Assembly (NCBI RefSeq): GCF_921293095.1
Contig: NC_060247.1
Location: 113,541,111 to 113,605,110, forward strand
DNA from: Ischnura elegans
Taxonomy: Eukaryota > Arthropoda > Insecta > Odonata > Coenagrionidae
Direction: 5' to 3'
Length of the DNA stretch: 64,000 nucleotides
Shown here: one piece after another, positions 1 through 14,100 of the stretch
Layout: each line of letters opens with the position of its first letter
How positions within the stretch are numbered: the first letter of the stretch is position 1
The notes under the pieces: generated by a model
Database searches by the model: none
What the model was told of the DNA's origin: nothing
The model's input: the letters and a program-made list of their open reading frames with translations, nothing else
Made by a program: the position numbers and the translations under genes

Positions 1-1700
1 AGTTTTTAATCACTTTTTCCAGAATCATGAAAGCAGTAGATGCGGGCAAATGTAGGGCAAAATATAAGTTCAAAACATTTCCATGAGGTGCTTGCCTTGG
101 ACCACTAGCGGCGCACGCTTTATCAGCCGTTCTGGGCCACCGGAAACAACTGGCTGAATGAAACCCTTGCAATGAATGGGCTCCTCAACTGACTATGTAA
201 ACAGTGTGTCGTCATTAGTCTAGGTTGTGGTTGGGAGTTTCTGTCTTAACAGTTAAACGTATGACGAGGCGTGCATATCTGTTTATTTGCGGCTTGATGA
301 CATCTGGCCTTTCGGATAAGTTGTGGTGAGAAGCCTTGGCTGGTAATTCATCGAATGAGAGGGGTGACAGCAGTTGCCGGACGCCACTTGCGAACATCAT
401 CTTCCGCTCATGATTCAAGTTACATGCGCTGTCTCCTTCCAGGCCTCTTGCTCAACCTCCTGACCATAAATATTTGCCAATTCGATACTGTGAGCTCAAC
501 GGATGGTAACATTATATTGTGTCGCGGGACATCTATTAATGGATGGCATCACAATATGCGACTGAACCGCCGTGGTTGAAAATCTTTCGACATGCATTCG
601 ACCTCGGAATGGCTTCTCACTCACAAGCAGTCCCCACGTGCTGGAGTCATACAACAAGCTACTGTTAGATATGGGTTGATTCCAAAATGTCCGCGACGCA
701 GTCTCTCGAGAATTGTAGAGAAAGCATCGGCATAGAAGTCGCGACTCGATAGTGCGTAGGAAGAGCAAGCAGTCACATCCATATCTTTCGTTCTCGCTTT
801 GGCAGACAGGGAGGCGGTTATCATTCTGAAACTGTCTGGGGCCCCCAACATCTTTCTCGCCGTTCTGGAGAGGACCTAACATTTCTGTGGGAGTCCCCGC
901 CTGCGTCGGAGGGAAATAGCGTTGGAGGGGATTACGGAAAAGTTCGGAAAATAGTTGAAATAATCTCCGGAAATATGGAGAATCATCGTTGGGAGGACGG
1001 CGAGTGATTAACTACCGTTTCCGCGGCGATGTGGTGGCGGCCAATCAGAGGACACGAGGCATACTCATGCTCATTGAGCGAATGGATTCGGCGCGGCGCT
1101 GTGGGACACGCGGGGAGGGACCGCACGCATATCTCTCCCTTGTTTACCCTCGCGACGCTGGTCATCTAATCGTCTTGCTCCTAATGTTGAAAGAATTCCA
1201 AACACGGTCGGCTGACGCGGGTTTAGTGTAGAACATCGTGTGCTAACTAAGCGACATCAATGTGTAAACGCCAGATTTCAGTAACTTTTCCATTATACAT
1301 ACTCGATTGGTCCAAGAACTTTTTTCGATTTTACTGTCAATTTAACAATGGTTAATTTCCTTTTAAGTGGAGTAGGTGCGCAGTGGTTGCGGTTTTGTGT
1401 GTGTGTATTTATCTATGTTTCAGCCAGGACACAAGTTTGTTAATATAACTTCTTGACTACAAATTCTTTAATTTGCATATGTTTGGTGTATTGGTGGGGT
1501 TGCGTTCGAAGACATGCAAATTGTGTCTGTTGTGTTGCTAAGGAGTTGTGTAGATTTCAGGAGGCGATTGTTGAAAGGATTGTTGTCTACTCTTTCGAAA
1601 AATAATGCCGTTGTTATAATACATGGAGATAAGTGTTGATAGAAGATAGTGTTACGTGATACTTTGCTAGATGGTGATACGATGTTTAAAGATGGTGTGC
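1..1700. other. upstream flank, no gene recognised
   Basis: This stretch has intermediate GC content up to about 1250 and then becomes AT-rich. It contains several short open frames on both strands (for example 496-882 minus and 989-1231 plus), but none resembles a known protein or shows a consistent exon structure. It is probably the region upstream of the first Sprint exon found here, or an intron of a longer Sprint isoform whose SH2-domain exons would lie to the left of the window. Confidence 0.4.
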
Positions 1701-1879
1701 ACGTGCTAGTTAGTTACGGTATCAGTATCATCGTCAAGTTTCTTCGCTGAATCTTTTTCGCCTCTGTCTCCGTCAATCATTGCCGCTTCTCTTTTGAAGT
1801 CGGTCTGTTTCGTTGGCCTCAGTGGTTGTATCACGCCGGTCCATCGTCCTCATCTGACCATTTGGAAACGAGGCTGTGT

Positions 1880-2170
1880 GTACTCACGATAAGGCCTCGT
1901 GGGCCGCGGATGCCCCGAGGACTGTGACAGGAGGACAGTGAGTGTGCGGACGGCGTTGCGTTCGGTACGCGTGTGTCTCGAGCGCGGATGGGCGCCAAAA
2001 GAGGCGGCGGCGCGGTGCTTCGGCGCGTGTTGCGGTGGCTGCGGTGCGCCGCGCGGAAGGCCCTCGAGGTGCTAGCGGCGGTGGCGTCGCGGTGTTGCGG
2101 ACTTGGCCGCCGCCTCGCACTCAGCGCCTTCGGTGAGCGTCCGTCCAACAATGGCGCACGATCGCGCGTA
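1880..2170 (+). promoter_or_regulatory. GC/CpG-rich island around first Sprint exon
   Basis: A block of about 290 bases is markedly richer in C, G and CpG than the AT-rich sequence on either side. It contains the first coding exon (ATG at 1988) and a strong donor at 2133. In a genome this AT-rich, such an island with an ATG and donor is what an internal promoter with a first exon would look like. I see no clear TATA box immediately upstream. The transcription start is not determined. Confidence 0.4.
1988..2132 (+). CDS. spri: Sprint-like gene, putative first coding exon (alternative N-terminus)
   Basis: The open frame starts at ATG 1988 and runs to a donor (CTTCG|GTGAGC) at 2133, ending in phase 1. 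The next recognised exon at 6188 starts by supplying exactly the two missing codon bases, giving Ala49. The 48 residues start MGAKRGGG and contain many Arg, Leu and Ala residues plus three Cys. A basic, Cys-bearing N-terminus suggests membrane attachment, which is inference. An upstream in-frame GTG at 1973 is not a likely start. Conservation was not tested, so a noncoding first exon with a different start remains possible. Confidence 0.5.
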
Positions 2171-5100
2171 GTGTCTGATGGGGCGGACTTGGGCTGTTTG
2201 GTCGTCAGGGCGATTGGATTGTTTACATTGTTGCATGTGACAGACAGGCGCGTAGCGAGAAGTTTTATTCGGTGGGTTCTCGGTTGGTGAGCGGGTTGCC
2301 TATTATTTGTAAAGTTTGTGTGCTATGGGCAGTTGCCTCAGGGATTTGCGCTCAGTAGAAAATCATGCATTTTATTAACTAATCAATATATTTCAGTTAT
2401 CGCTAGAGCAGTGTTTTCAGTCTCAGATGTGGTCTTTTTGTTTACATAAGCCACCACAACAATTAAAAACATACATTTCATTAAAAAAACTATAACTTTA
2501 GTTTACATAGTGCTGATGCACATGTTCTTTCTTATTGTTACCAATAAGGTTGTAAATAGCAAGCTTTGAAGATAAGGAAGGGATAACTCTCTACGATTTT
2601 CATTCCTCAGTATCACACTCAGAATGTTTCTGTGTATTTTTCACAAAATATTTTCCATTAAAATCCATATAATATGTTCATATAATCTAATTATCCATGA
2701 AAATTGAATTATAGATGATTTTTCAAGAGATTAGGTGGCAGACATTATGTTAACTGACCATATTGAAATATGTGGTCCCCTAAGTTAGTGTAGTATGAGC
2801 AGTCACCTCAGGGGAAAACATCGGTGGCTGAAACCCCCGGAGCCTATTGGTTATGTGCCTGGTGAAAGAATATTCCAAACCCAAGTTTTACCTGTAGGCA
2901 TTGGCGTAATTAGAAATATGCTTTGGTGGAGATGAGGGGCCTGTGGGGTGGACCCCCCTCCCCCAGGTAGAATTTTGTCTGTGGGGGGAGTTTGATCAAG
3001 CAAAATGTCCGGGAAAGTTTTTGAAAAATAACATGCCAGGAAATACATCTTATATCATTTTGACACTGAAATTTAACTTTAAGCAGATGCAGTTATTGTA
3101 TATCAAAACTAAACAATAGTTTAAAATAATTTTTTTTAATTCCTCTAAGGCTTTGGGGGGATCTATCCCCTCATCTCCCACTATAGTTATCCCCCATCCC
3201 TGCCATTGCCTGCAGGATTTTCTAAGACCTGTAACTGGTAGTATGCCCATACATAGGTGCATCTAGGGGGGGCACAAACAAGACTGTATCCAGGATTTTG
3301 TTCTGGGCACGGGGGCACATGCCCCTCCCAGACCCTTAAAAAAAATGCATGATTTTTAATATGGTCCCATTATCATTGCATTCATTTTGTATTGCGAGGT
3401 ATCCTTGTGTCTCCGCCCCTGTGCCCACATGTATTCACACAGAATTCTTAGTATTTTCTCCTTTTGGATGTCAGTGATTTTACATTTCACATTCATCTCA
3501 AATTCTACACTCATTCATTTGACATAACATTCTCATTCAATTTCATTGATAGTGTTAAAAATATCTTCCACTGTGCTAGATATATCATGTGAAATTCATG
3601 GAAAGACTAAGGCTTCTGTTAATATTTCACATGCATCAAACATTTTACAAACTTTTCCCAGAAGTTTAGCATGAAGGATTAGGATTTCACAGCAATTTCA
3701 CTGGAGTCGGGATACTACACAAGTAAATACTCATTATTGGCTGGTTCTTAGGAGTTGAGTTCTTGTAATGGCTGAAACTCAAAAGGAGCTGTGGACTTGC
3801 TAGTCGGAATGTTACCTAGTGGCATAAGTTCATACCTTCTTTCATGGATCTAATCATGATCCAACATTTACCCTCTCCAAAGTTTGCAGCTGATTTCCTG
3901 CAAATTATCAGTCCCCTCTGGTCAGGACTGGCGTACCCAGGAATTTCTTTTGGGGGGTCCAAAACCAGGGGAAGAAATTTTTGAAAAACAGGGTACTAAG
4001 TAATGGGTTTTAAACTAATTTTAGCACTTTTCATAATCGAAAAAACTAAATGTGTTAAAAAAATATTTTGAAATTCATGATTTTTTAATATTTTGTTTTC
4101 TTTTATGAAGATAAACAATTGTGTTTTATATTTCGGGGAGAGACGGGGGTCCGAACCCCCTGGCTACGCCACTGGGTCAGGATATGTGCAAGTTTAAAAA
4201 GATTAACAAATCCAAACTTTAAGTTGTCATTTCTTCAGTGACTACAAGATTATATGGCAAAGTTTTTTTATGTGATCAATTTCCAATTTTTTTCTCGTAG
4301 CTCTTCCTTAGATGGTATTTTGAGTAACACTAAAACTTCCCATAGATGATTACATCTACTTGCATCAATATAATTTTAACTGGATCAATATAATTTTAGG
4401 TTGGAGAAAAGTTCAGCTTTTATCATGTGCCCTTGCAAGTGCAAAAAAAAATTACATGAATTAAAATCACTTTGTGAGGATTAGTATTGCTATGGAAGCT
4501 TAAAACAATTGCCAAACCAACAGTGGGAAGCTTTTACTTTTATTTTCGTTATTTTTTTCGTTTGCCAAAGATAGAGTGACCCTCAAAGCTAATGGAAAGG
4601 AAATTATATCTTTAACACTGGTATTGATACCATGTGTGGTTGATTTGTGGTGAGGAAAGCGAGTGAGGAGGCGTTAACCAATGAAGTGTTATGCTTGGGA
4701 TGGTTGGTTAACCACAATGGAGTATTCCCTTACAGTGCACAGATGAGTTGAAATGATGTTATTGAGGACTTCATTGCCTTATTATCTTTAGGACTGCCCT
4801 CTCGTAAAAAAATATTAACCCACTATTCATCTTTCCTATGAGATATTTTCTGCAGCTTTACATACCACATATCATCATGACTTGATGCTCCCCATGCCTT
4901 GCTCTTATTCTTTCATGTTGAAAGAGAAAATCGTTACGTACGTATTTAACAAGAAAATTGACGAGGAAATCTTTTGTCATCAATGTTTGTCCTCTGTAAA
5001 AAAAATTTTTATACTGTCATACCGGGAAATAAACTCAGAGATAATGGGAAACTATTTCATTTCAAATTTTCTAAGCATGCTGAAGGTGTCAAAATATTTC

Positions 5101-8100
5101 TGCTAAATATGCCGTAATTAGAAGCAAGATTTTTTTAATACTCGTTATTTTGATATGAACACGAAAGGAAGGTATTCTTCTCCTCTCTCCCCTGGAGGCC
5201 AAGACCAACACTTTGCTCGATAACTTAGCCCAAAGGCTGGTTTAGTTAGGTAGGGATAGATCTGGCCACAAAATAATCTCACACATTCAGGTTATGGGGC
5301 CAGATCTTTTCCCTGAATCGCTGAGAATTATTTGATTGGGGGTGTGTGAGTGAAGATTTCTCTAGGGATTTGAACCCTAGACAATTTGGTCAATCAACTC
5401 TCCCTGATCCATACTCAGGGACTCATCAAAATGTGTCTGTTTAGAATAAATGATTAGCTGTTTTACATCAATTCTTAATTTCTTAAGCTCTCTGTGAAAA
5501 ATCAGAGTTCTTGGACTCACAAACATACGGGGAAGTTCATTTCTCTCGAGAATTTTGGTCTTAATATCACCAGTTAACCTAGGGACAAAATACCATTTTG
5601 TGATATTTTTGAGTGAAGGTGCATGGAGATTCATGCAATTGAAAAGAATCCTGTTGAACTCCAAGTTTGTTGTTAATAGGTGAGGCAGAAAAGATCTCTC
5701 TGCAATTAGTGGAAGTTAAGTGAGCTTGGAAGTTTTTAATACTCAAGTTGTTGTGGTCTCATAAATGGGATGAGGTTTATGGAGGAGGATCAATTTTAAA
5801 TTTGTAATTAAAAGCCACCAGATGATGAGAAGAAAGAAACAATATGAGAATTAGTGAGAATTTTTCAATTTTTAAAAATATTATCAACAATGCAAAGATT
5901 GAGACAAATGATAAGTTGCTTCCAAAGATTTGAATGTTAAGGGCTGCTAAGTACCCTAGAGAGCAAAGCAATTCCTTTCGGCCTAATCTTTCGTTTTGGA
6001 AATCATTGGGAATATTTTAATTTCTTCTCAGTGGACACCCTTTTTGTTTTTGTGGACACCATTATTGTGTTAATCTAATGCCTATGTATTAAAATAGTAC
6101 ACAATGGATATAATTGCAAACTTATGCCAGAAATGTATATTGTTTCCAAACTCTTTATTTACATATTTCTCCATTCTTTGATTGCAGCGCCTCCATCGTC
6201 AACTGGCCGGACTCTGCGAGGGGAAAGCGGGTGCGGAATTGGTTGGGGCGTGGGGGGTGCAGCTGGTGGCACTGGTGGTGCCTCTATCCGCGCCTACGCC
6301 CTCCACCTGGCGGCCGACTCGAGCACCACATTTGCGCAGAACATTGAGAACTTCATCTCGTGCACGCGGGAGAGCAGGGAGACGAGCCCACAGATTGTGA
6401 TGCGTAACATGCGCCAGTTCATGTCCGGCATGAAGAATTATCTCGTCAAGCACGGGGAGAGGGAATTCGAGAAGGAGGTGGAGAAGGAGAGGCTCAAGGT
6501 GAGGGCTCTGAACCCATCTGCCCTGTCTGAACACCCATATGCCCGATAAGAGGATGCGAAAACTAGCAGTGTTTAAAATCTGCCAATTTCTTTAACCCTT
6601 TCGAGACCGTGGAGTTTTCGCCCTAGCATGACTGTTGTACTGAGCTGCAAGAGACTCTTCTTTACCCTGATACGGAGCATTTTTGTGAGACATTCGTTAA
6701 GAACGATCTCGCCGTTAATCACCTCTCAGCTCCAACCTTTTTCGACCCCTCCCAGCGGGGACTCCGCATTATCTCAGACTCCGAGAGTAGTTGAGCTCCC
6801 TCTTTTCTGGGTTTGCGACCCCACCTGCGGCATTGGTTCGCGGTCAACTTATGGATTGCTTATATGTATGTATTTGGCACATAAATAATTGTTGCTTGAA
6901 AGTAAATTGCAGAATTTGAATTGAATTCGTCATTTTTTCTGAACATTGTCAAATTTTAAACGAAGTTCTAAGGTCAATAGTAACGCATTTAATGCAGCAA
7001 CAATTTCCATGTTGATGTTTATACAGAACTCGAGATACAAGTTAATATTTATCGCAGAATTTCATTTAAAAATTGCGAACGCTGCTCAAAAGACAAAGAA
7101 TTCAATTCATAGTTTATATTTATTGAGAAAAGAAGAAATATTTATATCGCAACCTGACAGGATAAACAGTTGTATGACAGTGTTCTCTTACTGCTAAGAG
7201 GGGTAATATAAGACGAGGGGTCCGGGTACCTGCTCCCGGATTTTAAGGGTAAAGCCTAAACCCCGTAGTGTTAGGTCCCGAAACAAAGACATCTTACACC
7301 CCGACCGTCATAAAAGGGGGAGAGAAATGTATATATTCGGCATTCGTTCATTTGTGTAAGAAAACCTCTGACAAAAATATGCGGCTTTCGTCTCCCATGT
7401 CAAGAAACGTCCACACGTATATTTTTGTCTTTTGTAGGGAAAAGGTTAATTTAACTAAATTTTTGGCTACTAATATTGTGTTACTATGTGGTGGAAGTTC
7501 TTACTACCAGTTAAATTAGACATTGCAATATTTTCACTGGATTTCTTCAAACACGATGCATTTTGTTGTTACAAGACCTTGATAATGTTGCAAGTTCCAC
7601 ACTTGCTAATCTTGTTGTAACAATAAAATTTGTCATGCTCAAATAAATCCAGTGGAAATATAGCAATTTCTCATTTAACCCATCGTCATCACCATTAGTC
7701 AACAATCCTAAGATTGGTTTGAAGCAGCTCTCCATTTCTTTCTCCTATCCGCTAACCTTTTCGTAGCGACATACATATTTATTTTCTTTTACATCCTTTA
7801 TAACCTGTCCTATGTAACTCATTTGGGGCAGTCCCTTGCCCTTTATCCCTTCAACTTGCCCTTCAAGGGTAGTCTTCATCAGGCCATCATGCCTCAAAAT
7901 TTGGCCAACTAAGTTGTCCTGTCTTCTGCTTAAGGCGTTTAGGAGGCTTTTCTTTTTTCCCACTCTTCTTAGCATTTCTATGGTACTTACACGGTCAATC
8001 CATTTTATCTTCATCATTCTTCAGTAGCACCTCATTTCGAATACTTCCACTCTTGACTTCTCTGCTGCTGTCAACATCCAAGCCTCGCTTCCAAACTAAA

Positions 8101-11100
8101 TTTAATACATGAAATTTAACCCCTCGCACTGTAATGACGAGTCTAGCTCGTCATGAACTTTTGACGCCAAACCGTGTAATGACGAGTGTATCTCGTCATC
8201 GGATTTTCATAATTCTATCACTATTTAGAGGAAAAATATAATTATTTTGAAAGCTTAAAAATGTTAAAAACATTCATAGTATACATAAATAATTCATATT
8301 TCATGAAACATGATGCATAGGAAGGATTAAAATGATTTTATTCGAGTAGGGATAGTTGTGTTCTCCATGTTTAATAATCACATTTTATGTCACAGTTTTA
8401 AGTTTATTACAAATTACAAAATATCATTTCATTACCTACCATTTGAAAGAGAACCACAGATAAAAATAAATAGAGAATAGGAGCATGATATTCAGGAAAT
8501 TAATCGAATTGGAAGGGGTTAATTTTGGCAAAATTTGAAGAAAAACCCTTGACTTAGACATAAAAGGATGAAAGAACTTATTTTAGTGCGTATATACAAT
8601 TTATTTGTAATATTTTGAAGCAATTACTTTCACTGATATAGAACCTATTTGAACCCTCATACTAGACCTCGAAACAGAGTTATTATAGATAATTTTATTA
8701 AATACAGCCATATCCTTAGTGAAGCAGCTTGCATTGGAGGAGGGTGATTCAATGGCTCATTTCTGAGTGAAAAAATGTGCCTTTTTTGGGGCTGGGAAAA
8801 AATATGGTATTTCTGTCAAAAAAATTGTAGATCTTCATTAATGATCAAAATTTTTTCTTATAGAAAACGTTTTTAAAAATATTTGGTATATTCGTGTCAA
8901 AAAATTGGTTAAGAAGGTAATACAAAGATGCAAAGAATAATTTAAGGGAAGAAATGCCTTTAAAACGTAATTTCATTTTTCTTTTCTACTGAAATAATAT
9001 GATACAGCTACGGCCACCCTATTACTTATCTTTCAGAGATTTTGGGGAAAACATAGGGAACCATATTCAATGATTCACCATTGTTATTTCTCAAAATATA
9101 ATTATTTCCCTAGTTGAGTTCCGAAAAAAAGGGGGATCATCTTAGTTTCGTGCAAATACATTAAGTCGTTCTGATTGAGTTGGTCCCTGCTGTTTACGTA
9201 TTCATGGTTGTGTGATTGTGACTTCCTTGCAGCTCAAGGCCAATGAGTTTCTCAACTTGGATGCCATTCTGGAGGGGGTAATGCATCGCTTAGTCGTCAG
9301 GCCTCTGCGTCAGCATCTATACTGCCTATTTGTCGACGAGTATACACGAAATGGAGCAATCCAGTTGCTAGCGGAGAATATCCAGTTTGCTCGCTCTAAG
9401 GCTCCCCATGAACTTGGAATCAGGGTAAGGGTTAATTGTAATTCTTTCTTATATTGCTCAAAAAGTTTTGCAAATTTCAAGCTGCATTTTTTTTTAAATT
9501 TTGCATTATGAGACATTTGAGACATGAGGCACTTGCATTATGTTTTGGTGGTGATATACTTACTGCATATTTTGTACAAAATGAGAATTTGGTGTATCAA
9601 TTGTTAAATGTTTTCTCTTATTTGGATAAATTGCTCTTTTTTCTTTGTTTCTAATATTTTGTTTTAAATTATTAAAAATTCAATTTAAATAAAAAAGTTT
9701 GAATAAATTAAAAATAAGTAAAAATTAATTTCCCATCTATTGAAGAATTAGACAATTTTTAGTGCTATGAATTTGTGTCATATTTGGTTGTGTAACTTGC
9801 TAAGCAACTTAAAATTCAGGAAAAATTGAAAGGATTAGTAAATATTTTTGACTTCTTAAAAACTTTTAACTCAGAATGATTATCAGTCAAAACACTGAAC
9901 CATTATTATAATTGTTGTTGTATTTTAAATTTAATTTACCCAGGCAATTGAACTTTAGGTGTTCAGCAGTATCAGCTTAAAACATGTGCAAGTCCAATTT
10001 CACCAGTGAAATTATTACTTTGCCTTCTGCATATTCATATCCTAGGTAATGATTCGACACATTTGTATCATCATCACTGATGAGCTGAAACGTGTAATAC
10101 CAAGGAAATAATTCTGTTGAAGAAAACTAGGCTAACTGCTTCATTTGTAACTTAAGCTGTATTTATGTAATTCAAAAATGAAGGTTTTGGTTAGGCTTAG
10201 TTCCTGTAATAATGGAATAAAAAATACGTAATGGTTTTGATTAGGAATGGCTATTCTCCTTTGCATTGCATTAAACAGAAAACCTTCTTGCATTATAAAA
10301 AGAATTTTATCATCCATCGATATGATTTTTTCGAATTTTCGTCACCCTCATGCTTGTTGTTTGAATTTGCAGCCAAGGATATGTCTTCCGAGTGAGCAGT
10401 CCCTGGAGAGGATTTGCCAGTGCCTACAAAGGTTACAGGAAGTCGACTCACCCCTGGAGAAACTGGAACATTTACTGTGTTGCATATCTACCATTTTCAA
10501 TGCGGTGAGTTTATTTGGCTTTGTTGGTAGAAAATTGTCAACAAAAAAATGACCCTGTCAGAAGTGTGATTCATTGCCTACATTCAATGGAGCAGTGGCG
10601 GAGCGAGGGGGGTGTTTTGGGGATAAAACCCCCACACAGAGCTCAGAGAAATTTTAAGTTTAATCCATTTTACTTAATTGGATTGATATTACTAATAGAT
10701 TAGGGTAAGGATTAATAAAATATCCCTCAGAAAGCTGTAAAACTCACCATTTTGAACCATTTGTCTTAAAATTCCGCTATTTATTAATCTCCCACCCTCC
10801 GCTTATCCTGGTGGGTATTCCATACCCCCGCACACCCCTTTATTAGTTGCACCTAAACCCCCTCAGCCGTAATTCCTAGCTGTGCCCCAGCAATGGAGGT
10901 TCTTCATTGAGCTCTTACTACAAATGCCAAGCAAAGCATTTTTCAAGTTTTTTTAATCCTTGGCAGATTTTGACCCCTCCTATACAAAATTTTGCAGTCT
11001 ACCAGGTTAAATGTTGTGCATGTGATCACTTTTACTTTGGCCAAACAAAATGTTATCCCTCTGTCAGGTTAGGAGAATATATTGCACTCTATAAAAAGCT

Positions 11101-14100
11101 TTTAATAGAAAATAAAGAACAAGAGAAACATGAAGCACATATTTGAATCAGGCCACAGAATGACTGTTGCTGATCTCACGTTCTTCAAAGCCACAGAAAA
11201 CCACATATTAGATGCTTACGAAAGATTATTCATTCCTTTACACCAGAGTAAATTACGAAACCAAACATCATGAACAGCCAGTTATTCCATGGAATCAAAA
11301 AACTTACCGAAACACTCATCAAAACACATACCACTTCGAGAAACTATTCATTTACATACGTACACAAGGATTGATTACATTTGACATGAACAAATTGGTT
11401 GTTATTATGGGCAATGCAGGCAGTTGTCATTTAGATGCCAATTTTGTATGCTTGTAGATGAATGACAACTTAAGTTCCAGTGAAAATTGAATGCATACTA
11501 AAGTGATATGACACACTATAAGTCAGGTGCCGAAAAAACGAAGTTTGTTATTTTACATAATTGACATTAATTAACATGGCCTTCCATGAGGCACCAGGAT
11601 TATCTTTGACATATTTGGCAATTTCATGCCTAAACAACCAGAATATAACTTTTTCCTGTTAACATGATCTTCTGTGGGGCACAAATGTTGCCTTTGACAA
11701 GGTTATCTTGTGAGGCAACTAAATCGGGTCCATCAGCAGAATTTTTCATCTTTGCCTCATCCTCATAACAGGTGAAGGGGTCAGCGGCAGCCAATGGGCA
11801 GACACGAGGGGGCCTTGCGCTGGGAGCAGATGACCTATTGCCCCTCCTTGTGTGGGTGCTGGTGCGCTCAGGAATGGTGGGGGCCGAGATCGAAGCCGAG
11901 TACATGTTTGGACTGCTTCATCCTGCCTTGCTATCAGCCGGTGAAGGGGCGTACTACCTGACTACCCTATCTTCAGCAGTTCATGTGCTCAAGAGCTTCC
12001 GTGCTTTCTCTGAAGCTGGCGGCATTTGTGGCAGTGGAGGGCAGCTGGGTTTGAATGAAGGTGGACCTTCCCCAAATGGAACCACGGCCCTACCTCTCTG
12101 TACCCTTGATGTGAGTAGTGATTATCTTTTGATGTTTGGCGCTGTCTCTTGTATGGAAGAATGACTTGCCTGTTTAAAAGTGTTCACTTGGGGGATCAGG
12201 TTGATGTGATAGTGCTGGCTTTTAAGTGAATGTGTTTATTCTTGTTTTGTATTTCAATCATTGTCACTTGAGTCAATAGAGACACTTTAAAATATAACCT
12301 AACATTGGCCTCCCAACTTATGGGTTCAGCTTCAAATCCCGGTAGAGGCGGAAAATTTTCAGACACCCTGATCCCTGCTTGTGGGTGCTTTGTCCTGGGC
12401 ACTTACGTACAGTTCTCCATTTTTTAATGGTAGTATATTAATACGTTGCGTACCGGGGTATTTAAATTCCTGGGAACGCCGATTCTGGGTGGAGGTGTTG
12501 AGATTGGAAATATGTGCCTATTAGGGCGTAATGCCTTTGGTTTAAACATGGTTAAAAAGCTAATGTTTAGCATATAACTTTACCCAATCAAACGTTATGA
12601 TGCATCAATTAATTATGAATAACGAAAAACAACTGAAAATGTACAAACGAAATCGTATTGTATGCTGTAAAATTGTTTAAGTTGACGCGCCTAAATGACG
12701 AGAATCTTCGTCATCCGTCCGGAACATTCGGGGAAAAAATGACGAGAATTCTCGCCATCCGTACGCAACGTGTTAAGAATTGGTTGCCTTTGGTGGCTTT
12801 TGTTAAGACCAGGCTAATACTGATGCCTGGTTTCACTCTGTCCTCTCTCCATTACCCTTTCCATATGGTGTAAATGACTGTGGCTGTCAGTTACCAACTC
12901 CAAATGCCATAAAGTGTTCACCAGTGATTTATTTGTTTGGAGGAATTTTCATTTGTAAAATTCATTTGGAAGTGTTTTTCATGACAGAATATTGATCAAA
13001 GATTAGGAATTCAGGATTAAAAGAATATTAGATTTTTATTGGCACTAATAGTTGTTCATTTTAAAATTCCATTTTCTGAAGATTTTAAGTTCAACCTTGG
13101 CAGAAATAGGTCAATTTTAGACTGAAGATGTTTACACCAAGTATAAAGTATGCCGTAAAAAAATCATTTGCCTTAGCTGGGATTCGAAACCTGATCTCCC
13201 AATTGCCAGTCAGGTATGCTACCAGTTACACCACCAAGCCATTTTCTTCTTCTCAAGGTGGATCTCCCACTGGGTGTTACAAACAAGGTGTTAACTTCTC
13301 AAAGTACAAAGTTACAACTCCAGAACATTCGGGAAAAAAATGACGAGAATTCTCGCCATCCGTACTCATTGTGGATATAACATTGTAGACTTGTTTCATA
13401 CAGCGGTTTTCAGAAATTTTTTTTTATAGAGATGTTACTATAATTTACCAATTGCTGTGCACATCACATTTACTCTTTTCTGTTGAAGCATTGGGGGAAA
13501 TTAGGTAATTCAATCACTAAATGAAAAACAGATTAATTTTTTTTTTAATTATGTCTCTGTATTGAGTAATTTGTGTAAGCCTTGAAAGTGACCATTAATA
13601 ACTTGAGAGCAATAATTTCCATGGTTGAATAATATATTGATGTATAGAGATGGTACCTGTCTATCCTTTACCTCTGCAGTGTAATGCAATTAATTTTGAT
13701 GTTTTACCTTTGGAAGAGTTTTTATGAACCATCAAATTCTTTTAGTTAGTTTGACAGTGTTGATATCATACAATCATTTTCAAGAATCGTTTCTTAATAA
13801 GAACCAATTTTTTTCAGTCTGGTCCTTTATCAGATTTCCGAGCAGTACTGCGAATAGTCGTTCCCGATGAAGCAGCTGGCTCCCTTGCCACCAAGACACT
13901 TCCTGTGCGGCCAAACATGACTGCAAGAGATGTGTGTCGAATAGCAGCTCACAAAGCCAGGGTCACCAACCCGCAAGATTATGGTCTATTTAAGCTTGTG
14001 GATGGAGAAGGTAATGTGTGATCTCTGCACTGCCTTGTGCTACTAATCATCATCATTTATTTCACTATTCTCCATAATTATCACTTATTTTCTTGCACTT

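Noticed and set aside
496..882. Minus-strand 128-codon open frame
   Set aside because: No known domain, no splice support, overlapping open frames of similar length; likely chance in a moderate-GC stretch.
1831..2151. Minus-strand frames of 106 and 78 codons over the first Sprint exon
   Set aside because: They are shadows of the GC-rich exon; the plus strand has an ATG, donor and phase agreement with the next exon.
13172..13238. Possible tRNA gene
   Set aside because: A- and B-box-like sequences exist, but acceptor and anticodon stems do not pair properly and flanks are repeat-derived; called a SINE head.
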